A stretch of 64,000 nucleotides of DNA from UBA10646 sp046296295 (GCA_046296295.1 JBKBLG010000014.1:1-64000); one strand, 5' to 3'; positions 53,668 through 62,996 are shown, numbered from the stretch's first letter. Numbers and translations: made by a program. Notes: generated by a model from the letters alone, not told the origin.

Positions 53668-55773
53668 ATGAAATTAACACGTTTTGTAATCCTTACAATC
53701 TGTTGTGGCTTAGTAGCACTGGCAGTGCAGGCACAGCCCAATCCGAAAAGAGAATTTAGAGCGGCATGGCTCGCTACCTATGCTAACATTGATTGGCCAA
53801 GTAATCGCAACCTAACACCTGCACAAGAGCAAGCCGAATTTATTCAACGCGTTACCGAGTACAAAGCCATTGGATTGAATGCCATTTTTGTCCAGGTACG
53901 TAGCCAGTGTGATGCAATGTATCCGAGCCCCTTCGATCCTTGGAGTGCCGACTTAACTGGTACGCAAGGCGTAGCACCTAGTCCTTTTTACGATCCATTA
54001 CAATTTATGATCGATGAAAGCCATAAGCGAGGCTTAGAATTTCATGCCTGGTTTAACCCTTACAGGGCGTTAGCAACTGCTACAACAAGCTCGCTAGCCG
54101 CATTATCCCCCAATCATATCATTAATACGCAGCCAAGTTGGATATTAGATTGTACCACAAACACTAATGGAGCTGTACAGAAAATATTGAACCCGGGCTT
54201 ACCCGAGGTGTGGAATTATGTGATTGGTGTAGTAATGCATGTGGTAAGAAACTACGATGTAGATGGTATTCACTTCGACGATTATTTCTATACCAATCCT
54301 GCTTTAACAACTTATAACGACGATGCCACTTTCGCACAGTACGGAAGAGGCATCACTAACAAAAACGATTGGCGCCGCTCTAATGTAGATACCCTTATAA
54401 AACGCCTTGGCGATAGTATTAGAGCCGTGAAGCCTTGGGTGAAATTTGGTATTTCGCCAACCGGTATCTGGATGAGCCAAGCCAACAATCCTTTGGGAAG
54501 TAACACCAGTTCTGGCGCTACTCAACACTTTAGAGATTTATTTGCCAATTCGCGATTATGGCAACAAAACGGTTGGATTGATTATTTAGCACCACAGGTA
54601 TACTGGTTTATAGGACAAACCGGTAGCGATTACAACAATCTTATTCCCTGGTGGAACAACAATGCATTTGGTAGACACATGTACATAGGCCAAGCCGGTT
54701 ATAAAGTTGGCGACCCTGCACAAGGCGCTTTTAATACAGATAACGGACAAATTCCTAAACAAGTACGCCTCAACAGAACGTTCAATAACATACATGGGCA
54801 AATCGTGTACAACACTACCAGCCTAAGGAACAACCGCCTTGGTTTTAGAGATAGCTTACAACAAAACTTGTACAACACACCTGCTCTTTGGCCTGTTATG
54901 AGTTGGATCGATAATGCTCCGCCGCCAGCACCTACACAAGTAACTGCAACATTAACCACACCTACACAGGTAACGCTTACATGGCAGGCAGTAACCGGAG
55001 GCGGCGAATTGGCAAGGGCTCGGCAATTTGCCATATACAGAGCCACCGATAATGGTGTTAGCATTAACAATGTGGCACATTTCATTGGCGTTACACCTAT
55101 GGATACACTCCGTTTTGTAGATAATATTGTTGCCGATGAGCCTTACTATTATATTGTTACAGCACTTGATCGCATGCACAACGAAAGTGCACCAAGTGCC
55201 ATTGTTGCAGTAAATACGGGAATATTACCGCTAACCCTACAGCAATTTTCAGTAGCCAAAAAAGAAAATACTGCACAATTGTTATGGGTAACCGAGCAAG
55301 AAATCAACTTTAGTCATTTTGTAATTGAACGCAGCGCTAATGGCAGTCATTTTGAGCCGATTGCACAATTGAAATCACAAGGTAGCCGGCAGAGCAGAAA
55401 TACGTATCGTTATGAAGATAACCTTACGGTAAATGCAGCCCGCACTTGGTACTACCGCTTAAAAATGGTGGATGCCGATGGCAAGTATCAGTATAGTGTG
55501 GTACGTACCATTAAAGATGTAACAGCCACAGTAGCAGTATATCCGAATCCTGTACCTGTTCATGGAACACTAATAGTGCAACTACCTGCAAGTGATAGTA
55601 AGGTACAATACCGTTTGGTTAACGCACAAGGTGTTGCCATACAACAAGGTACATTAGCACCTTACGCACAAGCAGCCATTCGTTTGCAAGCACAGGTAAA
55701 GGCCGGCAGCTATTGGTTGCAACTGCAATCGGGCGATGGTAACTTACATACTGTAACCGTACAAGTACAATAA
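53668..55773 (+). CDS. GHL10-type secreted glycosidase with fibronectin and T9SS domains
   Basis: The 701-residue protein starts MKLTRFVILTICCGLVALAV, a signal peptide, then AAWLATYANIDWPSN, the N-terminal strand of the GHL10 (YngK-like, family-10-related) barrel. DGIHFDDYFY, near residue 200, carries acidic catalytic-type residues. A fibronectin type III domain follows at about 415-515 (PPAPTQVTATLTTPTQVTLT) and a type IX sorting domain at the end (VYPNPVPVHGTLIV). It should be exported to the surface. Substrate is unknown; relatives act on peptidoglycan-like or other polysaccharides. Two hundred bases upstream is the damaged assembly gap. Confidence 0.87.
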   Translation: MKLTRFVILTICCGLVALAVQAQPNPKREFRAAWLATYANIDWPSNRNLTPAQEQAEFIQRVTEYKAIGLNAIFVQVRSQCDAMYPSPFDPWSADLTGTQGVAPSPFYDPLQFMIDESHKRGLEFHAWFNPYRALATATTSSLAALSPNHIINTQPSWILDCTTNTNGAVQKILNPGLPEVWNYVIGVVMHVVRNYDVDGIHFDDYFYTNPALTTYNDDATFAQYGRGITNKNDWRRSNVDTLIKRLGDSIRAVKPWVKFGISPTGIWMSQANNPLGSNTSSGATQHFRDLFANSRLWQQNGWIDYLAPQVYWFIGQTGSDYNNLIPWWNNNAFGRHMYIGQAGYKVGDPAQGAFNTDNGQIPKQVRLNRTFNNIHGQIVYNTTSLRNNRLGFRDSLQQNLYNTPALWPVMSWIDNAPPPAPTQVTATLTTPTQVTLTWQAVTGGGELARARQFAIYRATDNGVSINNVAHFIGVTPMDTLRFVDNIVADEPYYYIVTALDRMHNESAPSAIVAVNTGILPLTLQQFSVAKKENTAQLLWVTEQEINFSHFVIERSANGSHFEPIAQLKSQGSRQSRNTYRYEDNLTVNAARTWYYRLKMVDADGKYQYSVVRTIKDVTATVAVYPNPVPVHGTLIVQLPASDSKVQYRLVNAQGVAIQQGTLAPYAQAAIRLQAQVKAGSYWLQLQSGDGNLHTVTVQVQ

Positions 55774-55805
55774 ATGTTTTGTCAGCTTGAAACTCCACAC
55801 AACGA

Positions 55806-55838
55806 AAGGGCTCGCCATAGGCGAGCCCTTAGTTTTTT
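55806..55838. terminator. Terminator between convergent genes
   Basis: AAGGGCTCGCC (55806-55816) and GGCGAGCCCTT (55820-55830) form a perfect 11-bp stem with a three-base loop, followed by six T at 55833-55838. It serves the GHL10 gene and probably prfA from the other side. Confidence 0.9.
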
Positions 55839-55859
55839 AGGTTCATTTACGTAAGTAAC

Positions 55860-56924
55860 TTAATCACGCTTCATCATTTTTTCCGCATTTTCTGCTACTT
55901 GTAATGCCTCTATGAATTCATCAATTTCACCATTAATAACAGCATCTAAGTTGTAGCTGGTAAGGCCGATACGATGGTCGGTAACACGGCCTTGCGGCCA
56001 GTTGTAGGTGCGTATTTTAGCACTGCGGTCGCCGGTACTCACCAACGTTTTTCTTTGGCGACTAATTTCTTCTTCTTGCTTGCGTACTTGTTCTTCGTAG
56101 AGTTTGGTACGTAGCATTTGCATGGCTTTTTCGCGGTTGCCTAACTGAGTACGTTCTGTTTGACAAATAACCACGGTGCCAGTAGGAATGTGTGTAAGCA
56201 TTACCTTGGTTTCTACCTTGTTAACGTTCTGGCCACCTGCACCGCCGCTTCGGGCAGTTTCCATTTTTACATCACTGTCTTTTAATTCAAAATCAATCTC
56301 TTCGGCTTCGGGCATTACTGCAACTGTGGCAGCACTGGTATGTACACGCCCTTGTGTTTCAGTAGCAGGTACACGCTGTACACGATGCACACCACTTTCA
56401 AATTTCAAGGTGCCATATACATCGTCGCCAGTTACTTCGAGCATCACTTCTTTGTAGCCACCCGCGGTGCCCTCGCTCTCGCTAATAATAGCTGTTTTCC
56501 AACCTTTTTTGTTGCAGTAACGTAGGTACATGCCAAGTAAGTCGCCAACAAACAAACTTGCTTCATCGCCGCCGGTGCCGGCTCGTAATTCGATAACTGC
56601 ATTTTTATCGTCTTGCGGATCTTTGGGAATGAGTAGTTTGGTAAGTTCTTTTTCGAGCTGTTCTTTGCGTTCTTCTAGTGCTGGAAGCTCCATTTTAGCC
56701 AACTCTTTCATTTCATCATCGCTACCATTCAAACTTTCTTTCGCAAAATCATAGTCGGCCTTAACACGTTTATATTCACGGTAGGGCACTACAATTTTTT
56801 CGAGGTTGCGGTATTCTTTGCTATAGGCTTGAAACTCTTTTTGATTGTTAATAATTTCTGGGTTGGTTAATGCTACCCCTACTTGTTCAAAACGAGCTTC
56901 TATGGCATCTAACTGATCAATCAT
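55860..56924 (-). CDS. prfA: Peptide chain release factor 1
   Basis: The 354-residue factor recognises UAA and UAG and frees the peptide. The anticodon-like PAT is at residues 186-188 and GGQ at 230-232 in SGGAGGQNVNK. The PAT (not SPF) form distinguishes RF1 from RF2. A sister motif copy (55844-55856) lies just beyond its stop codon. Confidence 0.97.
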   Translation of the reverse strand: MIDQLDAIEARFEQVGVALTNPEIINNQKEFQAYSKEYRNLEKIVVPYREYKRVKADYDFAKESLNGSDDEMKELAKMELPALEERKEQLEKELTKLLIPKDPQDDKNAVIELRAGTGGDEASLFVGDLLGMYLRYCNKKGWKTAIISESEGTAGGYKEVMLEVTGDDVYGTLKFESGVHRVQRVPATETQGRVHTSAATVAVMPEAEEIDFELKDSDVKMETARSGGAGGQNVNKVETKVMLTHIPTGTVVICQTERTQLGNREKAMQMLRTKLYEEQVRKQEEEISRQRKTLVSTGDRSAKIRTYNWPQGRVTDHRIGLTSYNLDAVINGEIDEFIEALQVAENAEKMMKRD

Positions 56925-56958
56925 ACATCGGTTTTTTGGTGTACCATTTGGGTACGTA

Positions 56959-57054
56959 CCTTACGGTAAATATGCCGTTAAGGCGGCGGCAAAGGTACAA
57001 GATTTGCCATGCTTGTCAATGCCAATTTGAATCTGCACCTCATTTACCGTAAGG
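56959..57054. repeat. Facing pair of 14-mer repeats upstream of two divergent genes
   Basis: A plus copy with final A (56959-56972) and an exact minus copy (57041-57054) lie in the divergent spacer between prfA and the amidohydrolase gene. Confidence 0.75.
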
Positions 57055-57081
57055 TTATATTGAATGCAGTAAGTTTGAGCC

Positions 57082-58236
57082 ATGCAATACCATCAATATA
57101 GCGCTACGGAAGGCATATTTACAGGTACAACATTACTGCCGCCGCATTGGGTGCTTACAGTAGACGATGGCGGCACTATTGTTGCCTTGTTGCCAGAGGC
57201 AACAGGGGCTGTAACCAAACTTACTGGTTTGTTATGCCCGGGCTTTGTGAATGTACATTGCCATACCGAACTCAGCCACTTGCATGAACGCATACCCAAG
57301 CATACGGGTTTGGTCGATTTTATTTTGCAAATACTGGGGCACCGAGGTACGCCTGCCGTACAAGTGCACAATGCCGCTGCGAAGGCTATGGATGCTATGT
57401 GGCAACAGGGTATTCAGGCGGTTGGTGATATTGCCAATACCGATGCAACTATTGCTGCTAAGCTGGCCTCTCCGTTACAGTTTCATAATTTTATTGAAGT
57501 AAGCGGATTTAGTCCGGCTATTGCTGCCACTAGGTTGGCACAGGGTATAGCAGTGTACGAAGCTTTTGAGGCCGCAATGCCAGCGCAAAATACTTTAGTG
57601 CCGCATGCACCCTACAGCACTAGTACCACCTTGGTGCGTAACTTGTTGGCACATAGCAGTGGCAAGGTGGTATGTATACACAACCAAGAAGCACCTACAG
57701 AAAATGTATTTTTTTCTAAGCCTGCCGATAGTGATTTTAACCGCCTTTATCAAGCACTGCAAGTGCCAATAGCAGATTTTTTTGAACCTTCCGGGCAATC
57801 GAGTCTTGATACACTATGGCCTTACTTACAACCTGCTGGCACATTAATATTGGTACACAATACCTTTTTAAGTAGCGAGTTGTTGCACAATCATTTGCTG
57901 CATAATAAATTGCCAGAAGTGTATATGTGTATTTGTATTCGTGCTAACTTATACATTGAACATACAGTTCCGCCCATTGCAGACTGGTTGGCCTGGAACG
58001 ACTATTTGGTACTTGGCACCGATAGTCTGGCTAGTAATGAGAGTTTGAGTATTTGGGAAGAAGTACAAACCATTCAACAGCATTTTCCGGCGATACCGCT
58101 GGTGAAAATATTGCAATGGGCAACTTACAATGGTGCTAAAGCACTAAATATGGATGCAAAGCTTGGGAGTTTTGCTATAGGTAAGCAACCGGGGGTATTG
58201 TGCTTGCAGCATGGTAGTGTACAACGCTTACATTAG
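57082..58236 (+). CDS. Amidohydrolase family metal-dependent enzyme
   Basis: The 384-residue protein has the metal site of the superfamily: HCH in NVHCHTELSHL (His59, His61), a metal His in VPHAPYSTS near 174, and the Asp in GTDSLASNESLS near 313. This subgroup includes chlorohydrolases, guanine deaminases and aminofutalosine deaminase. The last makes part of menaquinone in some Bacteroidota, but no menaquinone genes are near. The gene ends four bases inside recO, on the opposite strand. Substrate unassigned. Confidence 0.85.
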   Translation: MQYHQYSATEGIFTGTTLLPPHWVLTVDDGGTIVALLPEATGAVTKLTGLLCPGFVNVHCHTELSHLHERIPKHTGLVDFILQILGHRGTPAVQVHNAAAKAMDAMWQQGIQAVGDIANTDATIAAKLASPLQFHNFIEVSGFSPAIAATRLAQGIAVYEAFEAAMPAQNTLVPHAPYSTSTTLVRNLLAHSSGKVVCIHNQEAPTENVFFSKPADSDFNRLYQALQVPIADFFEPSGQSSLDTLWPYLQPAGTLILVHNTFLSSELLHNHLLHNKLPEVYMCICIRANLYIEHTVPPIADWLAWNDYLVLGTDSLASNESLSIWEEVQTIQQHFPAIPLVKILQWATYNGAKALNMDAKLGSFAIGKQPGVLCLQHGSVQRLH

Positions 58237-58973
58237 TTAAGTACGGCTTGCAATACGGGCAGCGATTTAATAGTACCAAAATCGGTTACGTGCAAGGCTA
58301 GGTATTGCTGCAATGCTGCTAGTAGTTGCCGGCGAGTTGCTTGATTTAATTTGATATTCGCCAGTGCTTCATAAAAATGAATGCTTTGTATATCGCTAAT
58401 AATGGCGCTGTCATTTACCGTAAGGTAATGTTGGTGTGTTGGGGTTTGAGCAATAAAGCAGCCTTCAGTTAAATCGAGTATAGGGGTTTGATTGCTGTAT
58501 TGCCCCTGAATTTCAAAACCTAATTCTGCGGCGAGGTGTAGGGTAAAATAAAGCGGCAGGTTGGCAAGTGTTGTTGTATCTGTTTTATCGGCATGTATCA
58601 AACTATCGTGAATGAGATAAAACAGTTCCGGGTTCGCTTCTGGTTGTTTTAAGCTGTGTTGCAATAGCTCTACCATGTATAATGCTACTGCATTACGAAC
58701 CACATCGAAGAAAATATGCTGGTACATATAAGCCCAGTCGAAGGTTTTGATGAATTGCAAACTTTTGAACTCGTTATGGTACACTTCCATCTCTAATATG
58801 GCTGCAGGTTGAAAGTAAATGGCTTTATTCCCGCCCTTTTTGCCTGCTTTGCGAACGCCTTTTACCATGTAGCTCTGTGCGCCGAACAACTCAGTATATA
58901 CCTGTGCAATGAGGCTGGTATCGCCATAAGCAACGGTGCGAAGTACTATGCCTTTAGTGCTGTGGGTGGTCAT
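58233..58973 (-). CDS. recO: DNA repair protein RecO
   Basis: The 246-residue protein starts MTTHSTKGIVLRTVAYGDTS, the OB-fold start of RecO, followed by the helical C-terminal half with AAELGFEIQGQY. It helps RecA load on SSB-coated single strands with RecF and RecR. The ATG at 58973 gives the standard start; the longer one at 58982 adds three residues. It is convergent with and overlaps the amidohydrolase gene by four bases. A 14-mer repeat lies inside (58412-58425). Confidence 0.95.
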   Translation of the reverse strand: MTTHSTKGIVLRTVAYGDTSLIAQVYTELFGAQSYMVKGVRKAGKKGGNKAIYFQPAAILEMEVYHNEFKSLQFIKTFDWAYMYQHIFFDVVRNAVALYMVELLQHSLKQPEANPELFYLIHDSLIHADKTDTTTLANLPLYFTLHLAAELGFEIQGQYSNQTPILDLTEGCFIAQTPTHQHYLTVNDSAIISDIQSIHFYEALANIKLNQATRRQLLAALQQYLALHVTDFGTIKSLPVLQAVLN

Positions 58974-59053
58974 GCAGTGCAAAGATGCTACTCCTTTGCT
59001 TTACTAAATGAGAAAATAACATGCCATAATGGCGAGTATAGCTGCCTTGGCAA

Positions 59054-59061
59054 TAGTTTTG
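59054..59061 (+). promoter_or_regulatory. Candidate -7 box of the sod gene
   Basis: TAGTTTTG fits TAnnTTTG and lies 48 bases before the start of the superoxide dismutase gene. No -33 element is clear. Confidence 0.45.
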
Positions 59062-59109
59062 CACTGCAACAACAAAACACTATTATTTCATTTTTAAAAC
59101 ATAACCGTT

Positions 59110-59715
59110 ATGTCTTTCACATTAGCGCCACTCCCTTACGATTACAGTGCTTTAGAGCCACATATTGACACTACAACCATGCAAATTCATCATGGTAAGC
59201 ACCATCAGGCTTATGTTGATAATTTAAACAAGGCTATTGCTGGTACAGAGCATGAGGGTAAGTCTATTGAAGCACTTGTAGCTGTTGCTGGCAGTATTAG
59301 TGCTGCTGTTCGTAACAATGGTGGTGGCCATTGGAACCATACTTTTTTCTGGGAAAGCTTAGCACCTAATGCCGGCGGTAAACCAAGCGGCGATTTGGCT
59401 GCTGCTATCGATGCTGCCTTTGGTAGTTTTGATGCCTTCAAAGAAAAATTCAACAACGCTGGTTTAACACGTTTTGGTAGCGGTTGGGCTTGGTTGATTG
59501 TGAAAGATGGCAAACTAGAAGTAACCAGTACCCCTAATCAAGATAACCCATTGATGGATGTTGCCGAAGTAAAAGGTACGCCTATTTTGGGTGCCGATGT
59601 TTGGGAACATGCTTATTATTTGAAGTATCAAAATAAGCGTGCAGATTATTTGGCTGCTTTTTGGAATGTGGTGAATTGGAGTAAAGTAGCTGAGCGTTTT
59701 GCTGCGGCAAAATAG
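59110..59715 (+). CDS. sodB: Superoxide dismutase (Fe/Mn)
   Basis: The 201-residue enzyme turns superoxide into oxygen and peroxide. Metal ligands are His27 in MQIHHGK, His77 in WNHTFFW, and Asp163 and His167 in DVWEHAYY. Whether iron or manganese is used cannot be fixed from these residues, so sodB is a name of convenience. The protein has no signal peptide and is cytosolic. A terminator follows. Confidence 0.97.
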   Translation: MSFTLAPLPYDYSALEPHIDTTTMQIHHGKHHQAYVDNLNKAIAGTEHEGKSIEALVAVAGSISAAVRNNGGGHWNHTFFWESLAPNAGGKPSGDLAAAIDAAFGSFDAFKEKFNNAGLTRFGSGWAWLIVKDGKLEVTSTPNQDNPLMDVAEVKGTPILGADVWEHAYYLKYQNKRADYLAAFWNVVNWSKVAERFAAAK

Positions 59716-59739
59716 TATTATCGCTATTGTTACAATATT

Positions 59740-59780
59740 AAAGGATGGGGCTTGCCGTAGGCAAGCCCCATCCTTTTTTT
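59740..59780. terminator. Terminator between sod and the reductase gene
   Basis: A 17-bp perfect stem (59740-59756 with 59760-59776) encloses a three-base loop, with T runs on the plus side. It serves convergent genes. Confidence 0.92.
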
Positions 59781-59813
59781 GATATAGTTCCCTTACGGTA
59801 AATGCTGCTATTG

Positions 59814-60350
59814 CTATGCTGGCAAGCATTGATAGTGCAGTTGCACTAAACCCTTTGGATAGCTTGTTGCCGATATTAATTGTAATGGTTGCATTGGCCT
59901 GCCCGATTGAAATAGGCTAATGCCGCTGCCTAACAAAACTGGTATAACAGAAATATACAACTCATCTACCAATTGGCGGCTTAGTAATTGATGGATAATA
60001 GAAGCACCGCCATCGCAGAATATATGCTTGCCACTTTGTTGTTTTAACTGTTGTACTAGCGCTATTAAATTACCATTGTAAAAATGTACACTGCCTTCGC
60101 TAGCTTGTGCTGTATGCGTTATGATATAAGCCTCTTTGTCGCTGTGCGGAAAAGGGTAGCCCATGCTTAACACTTTATCGTACGTTCGCTTGCCCACAAT
60201 AACAGTATCAATCGTTTTTATAAAACGTTGATAGCCATAATCTTCACCAGTTTGTTCTACGAGTGATAAAAAGTCTAGTTCATCTTGTTCTCCGGCAATG
60301 AAACCATCGGTACTTGCTGCGATGTATACGATTAGTTTTCGTTGTTGCAT
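59814..60350 (-). CDS. RibD C-terminal/dihydrofolate reductase-like protein
   Basis: The 178-residue protein starts MQQRKLIVYIAASTDGFIAG, the NADPH-binding fold of the RibD C-terminal and DHFR superfamily. It continues with IDTVIVGKRTYDKVL and IFCDGGASIIHQLLSRQLVD. The family reduces pyrimidine or folate-type substrates; the exact one is not visible. Its start overlaps the sugar kinase by 19 bases, so the genes are co-transcribed. It is last in the five-gene minus-strand operon. Confidence 0.87.
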   Translation of the reverse strand: MQQRKLIVYIAASTDGFIAGEQDELDFLSLVEQTGEDYGYQRFIKTIDTVIVGKRTYDKVLSMGYPFPHSDKEAYIITHTAQASEGSVHFYNGNLIALVQQLKQQSGKHIFCDGGASIIHQLLSRQLVDELYISVIPVLLGSGISLFQSGRPMQPLQLISATSYPKGLVQLHYQCLPA

Positions 60351-61231
60351 AAACGTTCTAATTGTTGTTGTAAAAAGGTGGGTGATAGTTGTTGGTAACA
60401 CAAACTAAGATCTGTAACAGCCCAAGCGCCGCAAATAGCGCCCATTTGCATACAGGTTTCAAGTGGCAGCTGTTGTAACCATCCATATAAAAATCCTGCA
60501 AAAAAACTATCGCCTGCACCGTTGCTATCTACAATAGGAGCATTGCTGATGGCTGGTTGTTCTATCCATTTACCGTAAGGTGTTAATAGGGTTGCACCCG
60601 CTTTGCTATGGGTACATATTACCAATTGCTTGCCTTGCGCTATCAACTGTTCCATTACATTTCGGTAATGCAGACAATTATCGGAGCTCATATGAATATA
60701 CTGTGCAGCTTCAATAAACGGCTGATGATAGGTGTTACTGCCATCATAATCGTGCAAGTCGGTCCACACAGGTTTGTTGCTGGCTTTAACCAACGGAATA
60801 AGCTGCTTACAATAGGTAATAATATTGAGAACTACCACATCGGTAGCATCTAATTGTTGTTGAATAATATTATACGGATGTGTTAGTGTTTCAGACGATT
60901 GTGTAACGAACATAGAAATACGATTGCCTGCAGTATCCATAAGATTGATATGCCTTTCTGTGCCTGCAGGATCGATGGTAGTAATGGTATTCAATTGTTG
61001 CGCTGCTAAGAAATCTCGAATGTGTTGGCCATAATAATCGTTGCCGAAAGCTGTGTACAAGGTAGTAGGTACTTGTAATTTAGTAAGCGCTAAAGCCTTA
61101 CCTATGCCCGTTGAACCGCAACCTTCGTGGAGGGGAGCGTAATGTATGGTTTGCGGTACACCTTGCGGTAAATGTTGTAAATGCACAATATGGTCGTACG
61201 TACTACCGCCTATAACAAATACATGTTGCAT
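60332..61231 (-). CDS. PfkB family carbohydrate kinase
   Basis: The 299-residue kinase starts MQHVFVIGGSTYDHIVHLQH and has the PfkB signature DSNGAGDSFFAGFLYGW near the C-terminus, with the catalytic Asp in GAGD. The family phosphorylates ribose, fructose, nucleosides and others. The substrate cannot be set. It belongs to the operon with VOC and reductase genes. An exact 14-mer (60567) and a near copy (61161) lie inside. Confidence 0.9.
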   Translation of the reverse strand: MQHVFVIGGSTYDHIVHLQHLPQGVPQTIHYAPLHEGCGSTGIGKALALTKLQVPTTLYTAFGNDYYGQHIRDFLAAQQLNTITTIDPAGTERHINLMDTAGNRISMFVTQSSETLTHPYNIIQQQLDATDVVVLNIITYCKQLIPLVKASNKPVWTDLHDYDGSNTYHQPFIEAAQYIHMSSDNCLHYRNVMEQLIAQGKQLVICTHSKAGATLLTPYGKWIEQPAISNAPIVDSNGAGDSFFAGFLYGWLQQLPLETCMQMGAICGAWAVTDLSLCYQQLSPTFLQQQLERLCNNEN

Positions 61232-61243
61232 GGTATATATGTA

Positions 61244-61663
61244 TTATGTGATTGGTTGATACACTGTTGTTACTTCAATACGATTTTGATCAGGATCGAG
61301 GGTTTCGAACTCGTAATAGCCATCGCCTGTAACCCGTGGCCCTTTAAGTATCGTAAAGCCTGCGGCTTGTATTGTAGCAGCTTTAGCATCTACCTCTTGC
61401 ATGGTAGCTACGCCAAATGCCAAATGAATGATGCCTGTATGCTGTTGTTGTATTGTGTCGTTTAAATTGTTGGGTATAGTTGGCATTTGCATAAGTTCTA
61501 ATCGTGCACCGCCACCATTGAAAGTAATAAAATAGCTTTCAAAATCATTGTTAGGGTTCGTGTACTTATTATTTGCAATGCCATTGAAGTAAGTTGTGTA
61601 ATATGCTTTTAATGCTTCTAACTGGTACGTCCAAATAGCTACATGTTCTAGTGAAATTGTCAT
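61244..61663 (-). CDS. VOC (glyoxalase/bleomycin) family protein
   Basis: The 139-residue protein starts MTISLEHVAIWTYQLEALKA and has the paired beta-alpha-beta units of the vicinal oxygen chelate fold, with HLAFGVATM and FETLDPDQNRIEVTT holding metal-type residues (His, Glu). Members include glyoxalase I and dioxygenases. The ATG overlaps the upstream hypothetical gene stop by four bases, a sign of coupling. Confidence 0.9.
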   Translation of the reverse strand: MTISLEHVAIWTYQLEALKAYYTTYFNGIANNKYTNPNNDFESYFITFNGGGARLELMQMPTIPNNLNDTIQQQHTGIIHLAFGVATMQEVDAKAATIQAAGFTILKGPRVTGDGYYEFETLDPDQNRIEVTTVYQPIT

Positions 61664-62385
61664 TTGTTATGCTGTTGATGCATTGCTTGCTGCCATACAA
61701 GCTTACCTTTATTATTAAAATATTTGATACCAGCGAAAGGTTGTTTTGCTTGAAAAAGGCCACCTGATTGTTGGCTTAATCCGATCAGCAAATAACCATT
61801 GCCGCCTGCAATACGTAGGGCTTTGGTACCATCTTCTAAAGTAAATAAATGTACGGCTTCACCACTATCGTCGTCTAAACCAACAACACTGCGGTATTTG
61901 CCATCTGTTGTTTTATTAGCACCAATGCCGCCACGTTCGTAACCAAGGTCGTCGTTCCAAAGCATACCAGTACTACTGAACATACGCTTACCTGTGTTAG
62001 GGTCTGGCAGGCTATCGCCTAGTAGTACCTTATCGAACCCTTGTTCGTTTAAAATGGCAATGCCATTGCCATTGTGGCGATAGTTTTTATACCATTGCAT
62101 GTATTCGTTACTATCGGCGCCGGTTGATGCCCAGTATTTTCGAACCAAGTTTGTATCGGTACGTACTCTGTTGTTAGAGGTTGGTATAGGTGCACCAATT
62201 AAAATACGATCTCTACCTTGTTCGTCTTCAATTACAATTCCCTTTGCCCTAATGATATTACTGGTAGGTGTTTTGCCTGTAAAAGCAACAGTTACAACCA
62301 GAAGCAACAAGCTAACAGTAGCTATTACTATTAGCTTTAATTGCTTTATTTGTTGTTCTAAGGATTGTATGCGTTTTTCCATCAT
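61660..62385 (-). CDS. Membrane-anchored hypothetical protein with repeated EQG units
   Basis: The 241-residue protein has a short coiled coil (residues 3-17), a membrane segment (LIVIATVSLLLLVVTVAF) and an outer domain. This shows an internal repeat: GIVIEDEQGRDRILIGAP near 50 and GIAILNEQGFDKVLLGDS near 110, each followed by proline. A third glycine-rich stretch (GGNGYLLIGLSQQSGG) follows near 205. I know of no firm function. It is the second gene of the operon and lies 8 bases from the lipoprotein gene. Confidence 0.75.
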   Translation of the reverse strand: MMEKRIQSLEQQIKQLKLIVIATVSLLLLVVTVAFTGKTPTSNIIRAKGIVIEDEQGRDRILIGAPIPTSNNRVRTDTNLVRKYWASTGADSNEYMQWYKNYRHNGNGIAILNEQGFDKVLLGDSLPDPNTGKRMFSSTGMLWNDDLGYERGGIGANKTTDGKYRSVVGLDDDSGEAVHLFTLEDGTKALRIAGGNGYLLIGLSQQSGGLFQAKQPFAGIKYFNNKGKLVWQQAMHQQHNK

Positions 62386-62393
62386 ATATTATA

Positions 62394-62996
62394 TTATAAA
62401 CCAGCGTAAACAGTTGTATTAGGTAGCTTATGAATACCACCTCGGTGTACAATAACAGATTGACGGTTGTAATCGGTAGTAAGTTCTAACCAGCCAGTAT
62501 ACACACCATCGGCTTTTACTGCTTGAAACGGTAAATATTTTCTGGTGCGTTGCAACCACAAACCATCCCAACGTATATCGCCATTTACAAAATAGCTTCT
62601 TTGCATTAGTATAATTTGTGATGCATTGTACCACTCGTAAGATTGCATGTTGTGGGCAGTAATGGCATCGGCATGATTTAGCACAGGGCTTTGCTCAAAT
62701 CTATTTACCGCAAGGTTGGTATAAAAGCTACTCGTTACTAAAAACTGTAATTTATCAACCCGATAAAGTGGGTCGCCAACAAGTTGTGTACCAACTATTA
62801 AATCGTAACGGCCATCTTGTGTTACATCAATCGCTAGAGGACCACTGCTAGGAGTTACTTCACGATTGTTGAGTTCGATAATCGTTGTTTCGCTACTAAT
62901 GGGTGTAGAACTTACAGGCTTAATAGCATCTTTTTTAGTACACGCGGTAAGGGCTATTAGCAATGATAGGGTTAGGGTGAAAAGGGTGCATTTCAT
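62394..62996 (-). CDS. Hypothetical lipoprotein
   Basis: The 200-residue lipoprotein (LIALTACTKKDA, Cys19) has no recognised domain. The rest is beta-rich and contains IDVTQDGRYDLIVG, which resembles one FG-GAP-like blade, and ends with HRGGIHKLPNTTVYAGL. I chose the ATG at 62996 because it starts the lipoprotein signal. It is the first gene of the five-gene minus-strand operon. A near copy of the 14-mer is at 62702. Confidence 0.7.
   Translation of the reverse strand: MKCTLFTLTLSLLIALTACTKKDAIKPVSSTPISSETTIIELNNREVTPSSGPLAIDVTQDGRYDLIVGTQLVGDPLYRVDKLQFLVTSSFYTNLAVNRFEQSPVLNHADAITAHNMQSYEWYNASQIILMQRSYFVNGDIRWDGLWLQRTRKYLPFQAVKADGVYTGWLELTTDYNRQSVIVHRGGIHKLPNTTVYAGL

Larger units (their letters stand above)
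5349..55856. repeat. Sister 13-mer family ACTTACGTAAATR
   Basis: Copies reading ACTTACGTAAATG lie at 5349-5361 (+), 43571-43583 (-), 46548-46560 (+) and 55844-55856 (-). Copies ending in A lie at 17059-17071 (+), 24754-24766 (+) and 51526-51538 (-). Looser copies lie at 25446-25457 and 37517-37529. The core TTACGTAA is a perfect palindrome and differs from the 14-mer family core by the loss of one G. At 24737-24766 one member of each family sits as an inverted pair three bases apart, which suggests that the families are related. Confidence 0.7.
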
